Shown in pieces: positions 52,578 through 61,516 of a DNA stretch of 64,000 bases. The stretch lies in the NCBI RefSeq assembly GCF_008704995.1, contig NZ_CP023747.1:496001-560000 (forward strand), read 5' to 3'. The position numbers were made by a program, and so were the translations under genes. Origin of the DNA: Streptomyces nodosus. Its GTDB lineage: Bacteria; Actinomycetota; Actinomycetes; Streptomycetales; Streptomycetaceae. Within the stretch, counting starts at the first letter, position 1. Each line of letters opens with the position of its first letter. Below the pieces are notes generated by a model. It did not search any database and was not told the origin of the DNA. It worked only from the letters and a program-made list of their open reading frames with translations.

Positions 52578-53395
52578 CCGGCAGGGACCCGGTGGTGCTG
52601 CGGGCCGAGGACGTCGGCGTGCGGATCGACGACGCCACCTTGCTGACGGATGTGCGGCTGGGCTTCGCCCCCGGCAGGACGACGGGACTGCTCGGGCCGA
52701 ACGGTGCCGGCAAGACGACGCTGCTGCGGGCCCTCGCCGGTCTGCGCCGGCCGCAGACGGGCCGGGTCCTCCTCGACGGCGGTGATCTGTACGCCCTCTC
52801 GGCCCGCCGACGGGCGCGCCGGGTGGCGTTCATGGAGCAGCAGGCCGACACCACACTGCCGCTGACGGCCCGTCAGGTCATCGAGCTGGGGCGCACTCCG
52901 CACCGCGGCCGCTGGCCCGTCCCCGCGGGCTCCGCCGCCGACCGCGAGCGGTCCGTGATCGGCGACGCCGTCACCACTGTCGCCGTCGGCGGGCTGCTCG
53001 ACAGGACCTGGGCGTCCCTGTCCGGCGGGGAGCGCCAGCGGGTCCAGCTCGCGCGGGCCCTGGCGCAGGAACCCGGGGTGCTTCTGCTGGACGAGCCCAC
53101 CAACCACCTGGACCTGCGCCATCAGATCGGCTTCCTGGAAACCGTGCGCGGACTCGGCATCACCACCGTCGCGGCCCTGCACGACCTCGAACTGGCCGCG
53201 GCGTACTGCGACGAGATCGCCGTGCTGTTCGACGGCCGCCTGGTCGCCCATGGGCCCGCGCGCGAGGTGCTCACCTCGGAGACGATCGCGCGTGTCTACC
53301 GGGTCGACGCGACCGTGGAGCGGCATCCCCGGCACGACAGACCGCACATCCGGTGGAACGGACTGCTTCCCGAAGGGCCGCGTCATGAGCCGTGA
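52574..53395 (+). CDS. btuD: Cobalamin ABC importer ATPase
   Basis: A 273-residue ATPase of the FepC/BtuD class: Walker A GPNGAGKT at 41-48, signature LSGGERQRV, Walker B LLLDEPTNHLD, switch His in ALHDLELA. ATG 52574 overlaps btuC. Its last codons overlap the next gene by 11 bases. Confidence 0.9.
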   Translation: MTGRDPVVLRAEDVGVRIDDATLLTDVRLGFAPGRTTGLLGPNGAGKTTLLRALAGLRRPQTGRVLLDGGDLYALSARRRARRVAFMEQQADTTLPLTARQVIELGRTPHRGRWPVPAGSAADRERSVIGDAVTTVAVGGLLDRTWASLSGGERQRVQLARALAQEPGVLLLDEPTNHLDLRHQIGFLETVRGLGITTVAALHDLELAAAYCDEIAVLFDGRLVAHGPAREVLTSETIARVYRVDATVERHPRHDRPHIRWNGLLPEGPRHEP

Positions 53396-54137
53396 CCGTA
53401 CGAACGCCCCCGCGGCGCCCGACCGGGACCGGGCCACGGTCCTGGTCGGCATGTCCCTCACGGAGGCCGACCGCAGGGCCGAGCTGCTCGGGGCGGCCGC
53501 ACCCCTGGGCGCCACAACGGCGTTCCTGCAGCAGGGCGACCCGTCCCTGTCGGCCGAGCTGACCAGGCTGGCCGACGCGGGGACGGAGACCGTCGTACTG
53601 ATCGGGATCCGTCTGGGAGCCTCGGGTCCGGGCCACTCATGGCTGCGGCGGATCGCGGCGCACTGGTGGCGGGAGCGCGTCGGCCACCGCCCCGCTCTGC
53701 TCGTCGCCACCCGGCTCGCCGCCGCCGCGGACGCCGTGACCGTGGCGGCGGAGGTCAAGCCGATCACCGGTGCGGAGCCCGGCCTGACCTCCGCGGCCTG
53801 GAACGAGGTCCCCGGCCACCGGCACCAGGTCCTGGTGTGCCGCGGGCCGCGCTGTACGGCCAAGGGCGCGGACGAGACCCTGGCCGCGCTCGTGCGGCGG
53901 CTGACGGAGCACGGGCTGGGCGACGACGACGTCCTGGTGACGCAGACGGGGTGCCAGTTCCCCTGCAACCAGGCGCCGGTGGTCAGTGTGCAGCCCGACG
54001 ACGTCTGGTACGGGCGGGTGGACGCGGCGGCTGCCGTCACGATCCTGTCGGAGCATCTCATCGGCGGCCGGCCGGTCACGGCGCACCGCCTCCCCCGGCA
54101 CAGGAGCGACCGTACGGGCGGTGCGGAGGAAGGCTGA
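53385..54137 (+). CDS. CbiX-like domain fused to thioredoxin-like [2Fe-2S] ferredoxin
   Basis: A 250-residue protein. Residues about 17-130 resemble a CbiX-type chelatase half (FLQQGDPSLSAELTRLADAGTETVVLIGIRL). Residues about 150-235 look like a Shethna-type [2Fe-2S] ferredoxin with CRGPRC and CQFPC as the four cysteines. Start ATG 53385 lies within btuD. The riboswitch-controlled context suggests a role in corrinoid handling, such as reduction or cobalt work on imported cobamides. Chelatase activity is uncertain, since the active-site histidine of CbiX is not evident. Confidence 0.68.
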   Translation: MSRDRTNAPAAPDRDRATVLVGMSLTEADRRAELLGAAAPLGATTAFLQQGDPSLSAELTRLADAGTETVVLIGIRLGASGPGHSWLRRIAAHWWRERVGHRPALLVATRLAAAADAVTVAAEVKPITGAEPGLTSAAWNEVPGHRHQVLVCRGPRCTAKGADETLAALVRRLTEHGLGDDDVLVTQTGCQFPCNQAPVVSVQPDDVWYGRVDAAAAVTILSEHLIGGRPVTAHRLPRHRSDRTGGAEEG

Positions 54138-54266
54138 CGGCGTCCGCGGCGGCGTCCGCGGCCCCTCCGGCATGGTCTCCGGGGGCTGCGCCCCGAGCGG
54201 TCCCGCCCGCCGGAGCGCCGCCCGGGGACCGGCAGGTGCCCCGGCCAGGGACCGGTGATCGGTCGT

Positions 54267-54329
54267 GGCCGGGGCGTGCGCACCGGGGTCCAGGCGGATC
54301 GCCCGCGGCTGATCGGCCGGGGCGTGCGC
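54267..54329. repeat. Two copies of a 15-base direct repeat
   Basis: GGCCGGGGCGTGCGC occurs at 54267-54281 and 54315-54329, each preceded by GATCGG, in the convergent intergenic region. No function is evident; it may form part of a terminator area. Confidence 0.6.
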
Positions 54330-54349
54330 CTACGGTCGGTGAGGCGTCG

Positions 54350-56674
54350 TCACTTCAGGGCGGGCGGTGCGGCCTGTGTAGAGGTGCCCCAGGTCGAGGG
54401 CCGGGGACCGACCGTGTAGTCGATCGAGCGCAGTCCGCGCAGTGCGCCGGTGGTCAGATAGGTCCGGTCGTAGGGCGATGCGTCGGTGCGGACCTTCTGG
54501 ATGTAGCGGTTGGAGTCGGAGGTTCCCGGAGCATTGATCGTGAGGTGTCCGCCCGGGTGGTAGCGGCGGTCCAGCCGCAGGTCGACACGGTCGAAGACGG
54601 GCGTGGTCAGGCCCCAGGTGGGGTAGCCGGGCTGCACCGGGAACAGTCCGATGGCGGACAGCACGTTCCAGGCGGACATGGTGCCCAGGTCGTCGTTGCC
54701 GGTCATTCCGGTCGGCTCGTCGGTGAACAGGGTGAGCGCGGCGTGCACCACGTCGGTGGTCTTCCAGGGCTGCCCCGTGGAGAGATAGGTGTACGGGGCG
54801 ATGAGGTCGGGTTCGTTCTGCGGGTTGTACTTGTCGGCGTTGTAGTAGTCGTAGGCGCCGTTGACCCACACCTCGCGGGTGGTCTTCACCGGGTCCTTCA
54901 GAAGCTGGTCGTAGGCGAAGAAGGCGTCGAGGCGGTCGTTGGCGGCCTGCCTGCCTCCGATGAGGTCGGTCATGCCGGGCAGGTCCTGCGGCACGAGCCA
55001 CTGGTACTGCCAGGAGGTGCCCTCGTGGAAGCCGACACTCTGCGCCGGGTCGGCCGGTCCGGTGAAGGCGCCGGAGGCGTCGCGGGCGCGGAAGAAGCCG
55101 GTCGAGGGGTCGAAGACATTGCGGTAGTTGCGGGAGCGGGCGGCGTACCGGTCGGCGTCCGCCCGGTGGCCGAGCGAGCGGGCCATCTGGGCGAGCATCG
55201 CGTCCGACAGGGCGTACTCCAGGGTCGCCGAGGCCCCGTGGTCGTAGTCCGAGTCACCGGGCTTCGCGTGCGGCCGGTTCGCGAGGTAGGGGGCGAAGCC
55301 GTTGTGGAGGTACTCCTGGTTCGCCTCGCGGCCCACGGCGGGGGAACCGGCGGGCGGCACGCCGTCGGCGTTCTTCTTCAGTGCCTGGTACGCCCGCTCC
55401 TCGTACCCCTTGAGCAGGCCCTGCTGGTAGGCGTTGGTCAGGTAGGGGGTGACGGGGTCGCCGGTCATGATGTTGGTCTCGACGGTGCCGTAGCCCCACT
55501 TGGGCAGCCAGCCGCTCTCCTCGGCGACCCGGATCACCGAGATGGCCATGTCCCGGGCCTCACCGGGCGCGAGCAGCGCCAGGAACTGGGCCTGGGTGCG
55601 GTAGGTGTCCCACAGCGACCAGTTCTGGTAGTACGTGAAGCCCTGGGTGCGGTGGACGCGCTGGTCCCATCCGGTGTAGCGGCCGTCGGTGTCGCTGCCC
55701 ACGTTGGGCGCCAGGAACGAGCGGTACAGCGCCGAGTAGAAGGTGCGGCGTACGGTGGCGTCGCCGCCCTGGACGCGTATGTCGCCGAGCCGGTCCTCCC
55801 AGGCCCGCCGCGCCGCCTGTCGCACGACGTCGAAGGAACGGCCGCCCTCGGCGCGCAGGTTGCCCGCCGCACCGGAGGCGTCGACGTAGGACAGCGCGGT
55901 CGTCGCCTCGACCGTGCGCTTCCTGGTGGTGTCGAAGCGGAGGTAGGCGCCGCCGGGGCCGGCCGTGGAACCGGCGGTGACCTTGGTGCCGTCCCAGGTG
56001 CCGTACGCGGTGAAGGGCCGGTCGAAACGGGTGAGCGTGTAGACGGTGTAGGGCCGGGTGTCCTGGCAGAAGCCCTGGCCGGTGATGGCGGTGCGTACGG
56101 TGCGGCTGTCCAGGATCTCCACCTTCGTGGAGAGCGTCTGGTGCAGTGCCTGGCCCGCGTTCAGCAGGACGTTGGCCTTGTCGGTGGCCGGGAAGGTGTA
56201 GCGCTGCACCCCGGTGCGGGTGCTCGCCGTCAGCTCGGCCGTGATCCCGGAGGACAGGCCGACCCGGTAGTAGCCGGGGCTCGCCTGCTCGTCGTCGTGG
56301 CGGAAGGAGGCCGCGTACTTCGCGTAGTCCGTCTCCGTGACGTCACCGACGGTCGGCAGCACCGGCAGGTCACCGCCGAGCCCGCAGCCAACGCCGGAGA
56401 GGTGTACCAGGGAGAAGCCGCGGATGTGGTCCTGGGCATAGTCGTAGCCGGTGTTGTGGCCGGTGTCCGGCGAGAGCTGCACCATGCCGAAGGGCACGGC
56501 CGCGCCGGGGAAGGTGTTGCCCTCGTTCTCCGTCCCGATGAACGGATTGACCAGATCGACGAGGTCACCCTGCTGGGCGGCTGCCGGGGGCGCGGGAGAG
56601 ACGAGCGCGGCGAACATCAGCAGGGCCGCAGCCACCATCGTCCCCGCGGCACGAAGCTGTCGGGAGCGGTTCAT
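54350..56674 (-). CDS. Secreted GH92 alpha-mannosidase
   Basis: A 774-residue exported enzyme. Signal peptide residues 1-33 (ends PPAAAQQ). The mature start VDLVNPFIGTENEGNTFPGA is the family hallmark, and later GDLPVLP, YYQNWSLWDTYRTQ, GTSWQYQWLVPQD and GNDDLGTMSAWNVLSAIGLFP are the GH92 catalytic-barrel segments, with acid residues E and D. GH92 enzymes remove alpha-mannose from N- or O-glycans with calcium. ATG 56674 has AGGAGG upstream. The operator-like GACAACGTTGTC lies 26 bases before it, suggesting LacI-type control by a mannose-related sugar. Confidence 0.92.
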   Translation of the reverse strand: MNRSRQLRAAGTMVAAALLMFAALVSPAPPAAAQQGDLVDLVNPFIGTENEGNTFPGAAVPFGMVQLSPDTGHNTGYDYAQDHIRGFSLVHLSGVGCGLGGDLPVLPTVGDVTETDYAKYAASFRHDDEQASPGYYRVGLSSGITAELTASTRTGVQRYTFPATDKANVLLNAGQALHQTLSTKVEILDSRTVRTAITGQGFCQDTRPYTVYTLTRFDRPFTAYGTWDGTKVTAGSTAGPGGAYLRFDTTRKRTVEATTALSYVDASGAAGNLRAEGGRSFDVVRQAARRAWEDRLGDIRVQGGDATVRRTFYSALYRSFLAPNVGSDTDGRYTGWDQRVHRTQGFTYYQNWSLWDTYRTQAQFLALLAPGEARDMAISVIRVAEESGWLPKWGYGTVETNIMTGDPVTPYLTNAYQQGLLKGYEERAYQALKKNADGVPPAGSPAVGREANQEYLHNGFAPYLANRPHAKPGDSDYDHGASATLEYALSDAMLAQMARSLGHRADADRYAARSRNYRNVFDPSTGFFRARDASGAFTGPADPAQSVGFHEGTSWQYQWLVPQDLPGMTDLIGGRQAANDRLDAFFAYDQLLKDPVKTTREVWVNGAYDYYNADKYNPQNEPDLIAPYTYLSTGQPWKTTDVVHAALTLFTDEPTGMTGNDDLGTMSAWNVLSAIGLFPVQPGYPTWGLTTPVFDRVDLRLDRRYHPGGHLTINAPGTSDSNRYIQKVRTDASPYDRTYLTTGALRGLRSIDYTVGPRPSTWGTSTQAAPPALK

Positions 56675-57016
56675 GACGGAATGGCCTCCTGGAGGGTCGG
56701 ACAACGTTGTCACGAACGGTGTGCCATTCTTCGTCGCCGTCGTGTACTCGTCAAGACTGTCGGCGACCCCGGTTCGGTGACCCCAACCCCTCCCCCGACC
56801 CCTCCGAAGCATGCCGAGGTCGAGTGACGTTGCGCACATCCCGGCTGGCCGGCCCGGCCGCACACGCTCCGGCCACGGGGGCGTCGCTCCATCAACGCCA
56901 TTGCGAGGGAGGGCGACTGACGGGGAGCCAGGGAATGCCGCACACCATGACACCTGCGGGGACGGACCGCCGGAGCGGTCCGGCCACGCTCGCCGCCGCG
57001 GCTATCTTTCTCGAAT
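56675..57016. other. Divergent regulatory region (GH92/second transporter)
   Basis: 342 bases with no convincing gene. It holds the GH92 operator (56700-56711), a hairpin CGGACCGC/GCGGTCCG (56963-56982), and the promoter end of the second transporter operon (57003-57032). Confidence 0.5.
56700..56711. promoter_or_regulatory. LacI-type operator GACAACGTTGTC
   Basis: A perfect 12-bp palindrome with central CG, the standard shape of LacI-family sites in actinobacterial sugar-degradation genes, placed just upstream of the GH92 start. No lacI gene is in the window nearby. Confidence 0.55.
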
Positions 57017-57032
57017 ATGAAAACCATTCGCA
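57003..57032 (+). promoter_or_regulatory. -10 box and Zur-like motif at start codon
   Basis: TATCTT (57003-57008) fits a -10 box and puts transcription start close to the ATG at 57017. TGAAAACCATTCGCA (57018-57032) matches the actinobacterial Zur consensus TGAAAATCATTTTCA at 12 of 15 positions. Binding there would block a leaderless message. A -35 is not evident. Confidence 0.4.
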
Positions 57033-58024
57033 TTAAGGGGTTGCTCGGCGCCTGCCTGCTGCTCCCCGGACTCGCCGCCTGCGGTGCGAGCAACACGGCC
57101 TCCCCGGGGACCCCGGACGCGGCACGGCCCTCCGGCACGGTCACGACCAGCTGCGGTCTCAGCACGAGGGTGCCCGCTCCCCCTGAGCGAGCCGTCTCCC
57201 TGGAGCAGAACGCCACGGAGATCATGCTCAGCCTGGGGCTGGCCGACCGGATGGCCGGCACCTCCTACCAGACGGATCCCGTGCTCCCCTCACTGGCCGC
57301 GGAGTACCGGAAGGTTCCGGTGCTCGCCAAGCAGTACCCCAGCCATGAGGCCGTCCTCGCCGAGGAGCCGGACTTCCTGTACTCCACGCTCTCCTCGGCA
57401 TACGCCGACGAGGCGGCGGGCCCCCGCGCCGGCTGGAAGAAGCTCGGTGTGCCGGCCTACCTCTCCGCCCATGACTGCGAGAAACCCGAACTGACGCCCG
57501 GCGAGGTGCGTTTCGACGCCGTCTTCGACGAGATCGAGGACATCGCCACCATCTTCGGCGTCGAGAAGCGCGGGGAGAGGACGGTCAAGGATCTGCGCGT
57601 CCGGCTCGACCGGGCGGTGCGCGAGGCGCCGAAGAACACCGGTGCGAAGGTGATGTGGTACTACTCCGGCACCACCACGCCCTATATCGCCGGGCACGGC
57701 GGGCTGCCCTCGACGGTCAGCGAACTGGTGGGGGTGGACAACGCCTTCGACGACATCCATCAGAAGTGGCCGGCGGGCAACTGGGAGAAGATCGCCGAGC
57801 GTGACCCGGACGTCATCGTGCTGGCGGATCTGACCCGCGGAGGGGACGGGGACAGCGCCGAGGCGAAGAAGCGGTTCCTGCGCTCCCATCCCGTCACCTC
57901 GCAGCTCGACGCCGTGCGCCACAACCGCTTCATCGTGGTGCCCGGTTCGGCCATGGACCCCTCCATCCGCAGCGTCAGCCTGGCGGAGGAGGTCAGCAAG
58001 GGACTGGCCGCCCTCTACGGCTGA
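57017..58024 (+). CDS. Metal-chelate ABC importer binding lipoprotein
   Basis: A 335-residue lipoprotein, lipobox LAAC with Cys22, and a BtuF/FhuD-type fold (PPERAVSLEQNATEIMLSLGLADRMAGTSYQTD). It is clearly related to the riboswitch-controlled BtuF 6 kb away (same AT/AGTSY and PYIAGHGG segments). No riboswitch precedes it; a Zur-like motif covers the start. First gene of a four-gene operon. Ligand: corrinoid, siderophore or zincophore cannot be told apart from sequence. Confidence 0.82.
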   Translation: MKTIRIKGLLGACLLLPGLAACGASNTASPGTPDAARPSGTVTTSCGLSTRVPAPPERAVSLEQNATEIMLSLGLADRMAGTSYQTDPVLPSLAAEYRKVPVLAKQYPSHEAVLAEEPDFLYSTLSSAYADEAAGPRAGWKKLGVPAYLSAHDCEKPELTPGEVRFDAVFDEIEDIATIFGVEKRGERTVKDLRVRLDRAVREAPKNTGAKVMWYYSGTTTPYIAGHGGLPSTVSELVGVDNAFDDIHQKWPAGNWEKIAERDPDVIVLADLTRGGDGDSAEAKKRFLRSHPVTSQLDAVRHNRFIVVPGSAMDPSIRSVSLAEEVSKGLAALYG

Positions 58025-58066
58025 CACCGCCCCCGTCCCGTCCCCACCCGTTCGAAGGACATCTGC

Positions 58067-58831
58067 ATGACCGACACCACCGCTCTGCCCCCGCGCGTTC
58101 TCCTGGAGCGCTGGGACGCCCAGCAATCCGCCTACGTCGCCCACCGGGAGCTGCGCTTCCAGTCGATGCTGGACGTACTGCGCCTTGCCCTGCCCGAGTC
58201 GTTCCATGTGCTGGACCTCGCCTGCGGCCCCGGCTCCCTGGCCGACCGTGTCCTGCGCGCCTTCCCCGGGGCGCGGGTCACGGCCGTCGACTACGACCCC
58301 GTGCTGCTGCGCATAGCCGGTGAGGTGCTCGCGGAGCACGGCGACCGGGCGACCGTCGTGGACACCGACCTCGTACGCGCCGACTGGGCCGAACCGCTGG
58401 CCGGAGAGAGGTTCGACGCCGTCGTCTCCTCCACCGCCCTGCACTGGCTCTCCCCCACCCAACTGCTGCGTGCCTACACCGCGCTGGCCGACCTGCTGCC
58501 GCCGGGCGCGGTCTTCCTCAACGCCGACCATCTGCGCTACGGGCCCGAGCACCAGACCCTGGGCGCGCTGTCCGAGCGGCACGACGCCGAGGTGCAGCGC
58601 ACCACGTTCGCCGCCGGTGCCGACACCTGGGACGACTGGTACGAACTCGCGGTGGCGCAGCCGGGCATGCCCCCGCTCGCCGCCGAACGAGAGCAGCGGT
58701 TCGCGGACCGTCCGCCGCAGCCGCCGGCGCCGCTCCACTTCCATCTGTCGGCCCTGCGCACCGCGGGCTTCACCGAGGCGGGAACGGTCTGGCAGTACCT
58801 CGACGACTATGTGGTGTTCGCCCGCCGATGA
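58067..58831 (+). CDS. Class I SAM-dependent methyltransferase
   Basis: A 254-residue methyltransferase: motif I VLDLACGPGSLADRV, acidic loop AVDYDP, motif IV AVVSSTALHWLSP. It lies between the binding protein and permease genes of the transporter operon, with AAGGA before ATG 58067 and a 4-base overlap with the permease. It may modify a metallophore or the released ligand. Such placement recurs in zinc- and metallophore-uptake loci, but the substrate is unknown. Confidence 0.85.
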   Translation: MTDTTALPPRVLLERWDAQQSAYVAHRELRFQSMLDVLRLALPESFHVLDLACGPGSLADRVLRAFPGARVTAVDYDPVLLRIAGEVLAEHGDRATVVDTDLVRADWAEPLAGERFDAVVSSTALHWLSPTQLLRAYTALADLLPPGAVFLNADHLRYGPEHQTLGALSERHDAEVQRTTFAAGADTWDDWYELAVAQPGMPPLAAEREQRFADRPPQPPAPLHFHLSALRTAGFTEAGTVWQYLDDYVVFARR

Positions 58832-59859
58832 CCACTGCCGTCACCGGGGCAGGCCGTCGGCGGGGCGTGCTCGTCCTCGTCGGCTGCGGTGCTCTGCTGC
58901 CGCTGTCCATGCTCGTCGCCGTCGGTACGGGCAGCGCCGACATACCGCCGCTGGACGTGGCCCGCAGCATCGGCGCCCATCTCGGAGCGCCCTGGGAGGC
59001 GCTGCCTCCGCTGCGGGACAGCATCGTGTGGAACCTGCGGCTGCCGCGCGTCCTGCTGGCCGCGCTGGTGGGGGCGGGACTCGCGGTGTGCGGCACGGTC
59101 CTGCAGGCCGTGACCCGCAATCCGCTGGCCGACCCCTATCTCCTCGGGGTGTCGGCCGGCGCGTCCACCGGGGCCGTACTGGTCCTGGTGCTCGGCTTCG
59201 GTGGCCTCGGCCTGCCCGCCGGGGCCTTCGCCGGCGCGATGGCGGCCTTCGGCTGCGTCCTGCTCCTGCTGGGCCGCTCGCTCGGCTCCGCCACCAAGGT
59301 GGTGCTGTCGGGTGTCGTCGCCTCCCAGCTGTTCAGCGCGCTCACCAGCCTTGTCGTCGTCCGCTCCGGCGACGCCGAACGCACCAGGGCGGTGACGTTC
59401 TGGCTGCTCGGCTCGCTGGCCTCCGCCGACTGGACCTCGGTGGGCGTGTGCACCGCGACCACCGCGGCCGGCCTGCTGGTCTGTCTGCTGTACGCCCGCC
59501 GTCTCGACGCACTCGCCTTCGGCCGGGAGACCGCCTCGACCCTGGGCTTCTCGCCGCCCCGCACCGAGCTGGTGCTGTACGGGACGACGGCCGTCGTCAC
59601 CGGCTCCCTCGTCGCGGCCAGCGGCGCCATCGGGTTCGTCGGCCTGCTGGTCCCGCACGCGGCGCGGATGCTCAACAGGGCGCCGCACCGGGTGCTGCTG
59701 CCGTCCTCGGCACTGCTCGGGGCGGTCTTTCTGATCTGGGCGGACACGGCCGCGCGCAGCGCCTTCGGTGCCGGGGAGATGCCGGTCGGCGTGCTCACCG
59801 CGCTCATCGGTGTTCCGGCCTTCGCGGCGTTGCTGCGCAGACGAACGGCCGCGCCGTGA
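58828..59859 (+). CDS. FecCD-family ABC permease
   Basis: A 343-residue permease with about 10 helices. Conserved segments are LRLPRVLLAALVGAGLAVCGTVLQAVTRNPLADPYLLGVSAG and GAIGFVGLLVPHAARM. Overlaps the methyltransferase by ATGA and the ATPase by GTGA. Confidence 0.88.
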   Translation: MTTAVTGAGRRRGVLVLVGCGALLPLSMLVAVGTGSADIPPLDVARSIGAHLGAPWEALPPLRDSIVWNLRLPRVLLAALVGAGLAVCGTVLQAVTRNPLADPYLLGVSAGASTGAVLVLVLGFGGLGLPAGAFAGAMAAFGCVLLLLGRSLGSATKVVLSGVVASQLFSALTSLVVVRSGDAERTRAVTFWLLGSLASADWTSVGVCTATTAAGLLVCLLYARRLDALAFGRETASTLGFSPPRTELVLYGTTAVVTGSLVAASGAIGFVGLLVPHAARMLNRAPHRVLLPSSALLGAVFLIWADTAARSAFGAGEMPVGVLTALIGVPAFAALLRRRTAAP

Positions 59860-60638
59860 GGGGCCCGGGGATCGCGTGCGCGGCGCGCTCGCTGGAGTGG
59901 GCGGCAAGCGGCCGCACGGTCGTCGACGACGTCTCCTTCGACGTGCCGCCGGGGTGCTTCACCGGGCTGATCGGGCCGAACGGCTCGGGCAAGTCCACCG
60001 TGCTGCGTCTGCTCGCCGGGCTGCGCCGCCCCACCTCCGGGCACGCCCTGCTGGACGGATCCGACGTCGCGGCCCTGAAGAGGCGTGAGGTCGCCCGCCG
60101 GCTGGCCTTCGTCGCCCAGGAGACCGCCTCGGACGTCGACACGACCGTGTCGGAGGTCGTCATGCTGGGCCGGGCCCCGCACCGCGGACGCTCGGCCACC
60201 ACCGACGAGGACGTCCGGGCGGTCGGACAGGCCATGGCGGCGATGGAGGTGACGGCGCTCGCCGAACGGTCCTGGGCCGGACTGTCCGGCGGCGAACGGC
60301 AACGGGTGAACATCGCCCGGGCGCTGGCCCAGCAGACCCCCGTGGTGCTGCTCGACGAACCCACCAACCATCTGGACATCAGCCACCGGCTCGGCCTCAT
60401 GGAGTTGCTCTCGCGCACCGACGCCACGGTCGTCGCGGCGCTCCATGAACTCGACCTGGCGGCCCGCTACTGCGACCGATTGGTGCTCCTGGACGCCGGC
60501 CGGGTGGTCGCGGCCGGCCCTCCCGCCACGGTTCTCACCCCACGCCTCCTGGAGCAGGTCTACCGGGTCCGGGCCACCGTGCACCCGGGCCCGGACGGCA
60601 GACCTGACCTGCGTCTGTCCCCGCTGCCCCGGCGGTGA
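59856..60638 (+). CDS. ABC importer ATPase, FepC type
   Basis: A 260-residue ATPase: Walker A GPNGSGKS at 40-47, signature LSGGERQRV, Walker B VVLLDEPTNHLD, switch His in ALHELDLA. GTG 59856 is set by the GTGA overlap with the permease; longer in-frame extension through the permease is a shadow. Powers the metal-chelate importer of this operon. Confidence 0.9.
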   Translation: MRGPGIACAARSLEWAASGRTVVDDVSFDVPPGCFTGLIGPNGSGKSTVLRLLAGLRRPTSGHALLDGSDVAALKRREVARRLAFVAQETASDVDTTVSEVVMLGRAPHRGRSATTDEDVRAVGQAMAAMEVTALAERSWAGLSGGERQRVNIARALAQQTPVVLLDEPTNHLDISHRLGLMELLSRTDATVVAALHELDLAARYCDRLVLLDAGRVVAAGPPATVLTPRLLEQVYRVRATVHPGPDGRPDLRLSPLPRR

Positions 60639-60940
60639 GCACCATCGGTTCCGCGCGGCCGGCGAGCCCTTCAACGCCTTGCTTCGCTCGCCGGGGTGAC
60701 GGGGGATCGGGTTCGCGCGTTCCCGGCCGTCCGTGATGGCTTGCGCTCACGAGATGTCCGGGCAAGGTCAGGCATCGTGTGATGTGTGCCACGAGTCCGA
60801 CGGTTCTTGAAAAAACAACCTTCGCGTCGGTCTCCACCGCTGCAGCTCAGGGCCCGTTTCCCGACTCCTGACCCAACTCGGTGATCACGTTCCGCTTACA
60901 AAAAAGATCGCAGAGTAATGTTTTTTGAGGGTCATATGAG
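60639..60940. other. Intergenic region with terminator and AT-rich promoter
   Basis: 302 bases without a gene. Directly after the ATPase a stem CCGGCGAGC (60659-60667) with GCTCGCCGG (60686-60694) looks like a terminator. A weaker hairpin CCGACG/CGTCGG is at 60797-60830. Then an AT-rich stretch, with CTTACA (60895-60900) and TAATGT (60916-60921) 15 bases apart, is a likely promoter for the next gene. Confidence 0.45.
60659..60694 (+). terminator. Terminator after second transporter operon
   Basis: Nine-base perfect arms, CCGGCGAGC and GCTCGCCGG, with an 18-base loop, 21 bases after the stop codon. Confidence 0.55.
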
Positions 60941-61441
60941 GTGTGCCGTTGGATCCTGAACAAGCCCGACGCCGCCGAACACGTCGACCGCCTCGCCCAG
61001 GAACCCGACGCCCCCGCCGACGACCCCCATCTGGACGTCGACGGTGCCCTGGTCTTCGCCTGCCTCCTCCATCTGACCGACCACCGCGAAAGCGCCCAGT
61101 TCTGGTGGCAGCTCGCCGCCGGGGCCGGCCACCGCGCCGCCGCGTACTGCCTCCATCTGCACCACCTGGGGCTGGGCGAGACCCGCGAGGCCCAGCACTG
61201 GCTGCACGAGGTCACCCACGACGTCCTCGGTGCCGAGGCGCCCGACGAGGCCTTCCTCGCCATCCTGGAAGCCGTCGCGCTGTATGTCCGCAGGAACGGC
61301 TCCAGCCTGGCCGGCGCCCCGACCGGGGGCCTTGAGATGGAGGTCGACCGCCTGGCCACCGTCAAGACCGGCTCCTGCATCATCGTCCGGCGCCCCGACC
61401 GCCGATTGGCCGACCAGCTGCACGACTTCACCCGCCGCTGA
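60941..61441 (+). CDS. Hypothetical protein, 166 residues
   Basis: A soluble protein starting GTG 60941 (MCRWILNKPDAAEHVDRLAQ). The middle (SAQFWWQLAAGAGHRAAAYCLHLHHLGLGETREAQHWL) resembles one or two helical Sel1/TPR-like repeats. An AT-rich promoter region and a GAGGG site precede it. No named domain is recognised. The small TTA-containing gene follows 75 bases later and may be co-transcribed. Confidence 0.7.
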   Translation: MCRWILNKPDAAEHVDRLAQEPDAPADDPHLDVDGALVFACLLHLTDHRESAQFWWQLAAGAGHRAAAYCLHLHHLGLGETREAQHWLHEVTHDVLGAEAPDEAFLAILEAVALYVRRNGSSLAGAPTGGLEMEVDRLATVKTGSCIIVRRPDRRLADQLHDFTRR

Positions 61442-61516
61442 GGTCTCCGAGGCCGGCCGCCGGAAGGGGCTCCTGCACCACAGCAGCCCACGTATCTCTT
61501 GTGAGAAGGATGCCAA

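Noticed and set aside
53639..56827. 1062-codon plus-strand frame opposite the mannosidase
   Set aside because: Antisense shadow; lacks any recognisable domain, while GH92 motifs are clear on the minus strand.
57290..58744. 484-codon minus-strand frame in the second transporter operon
   Set aside because: Overlaps two well-supported plus-strand genes; no domain.
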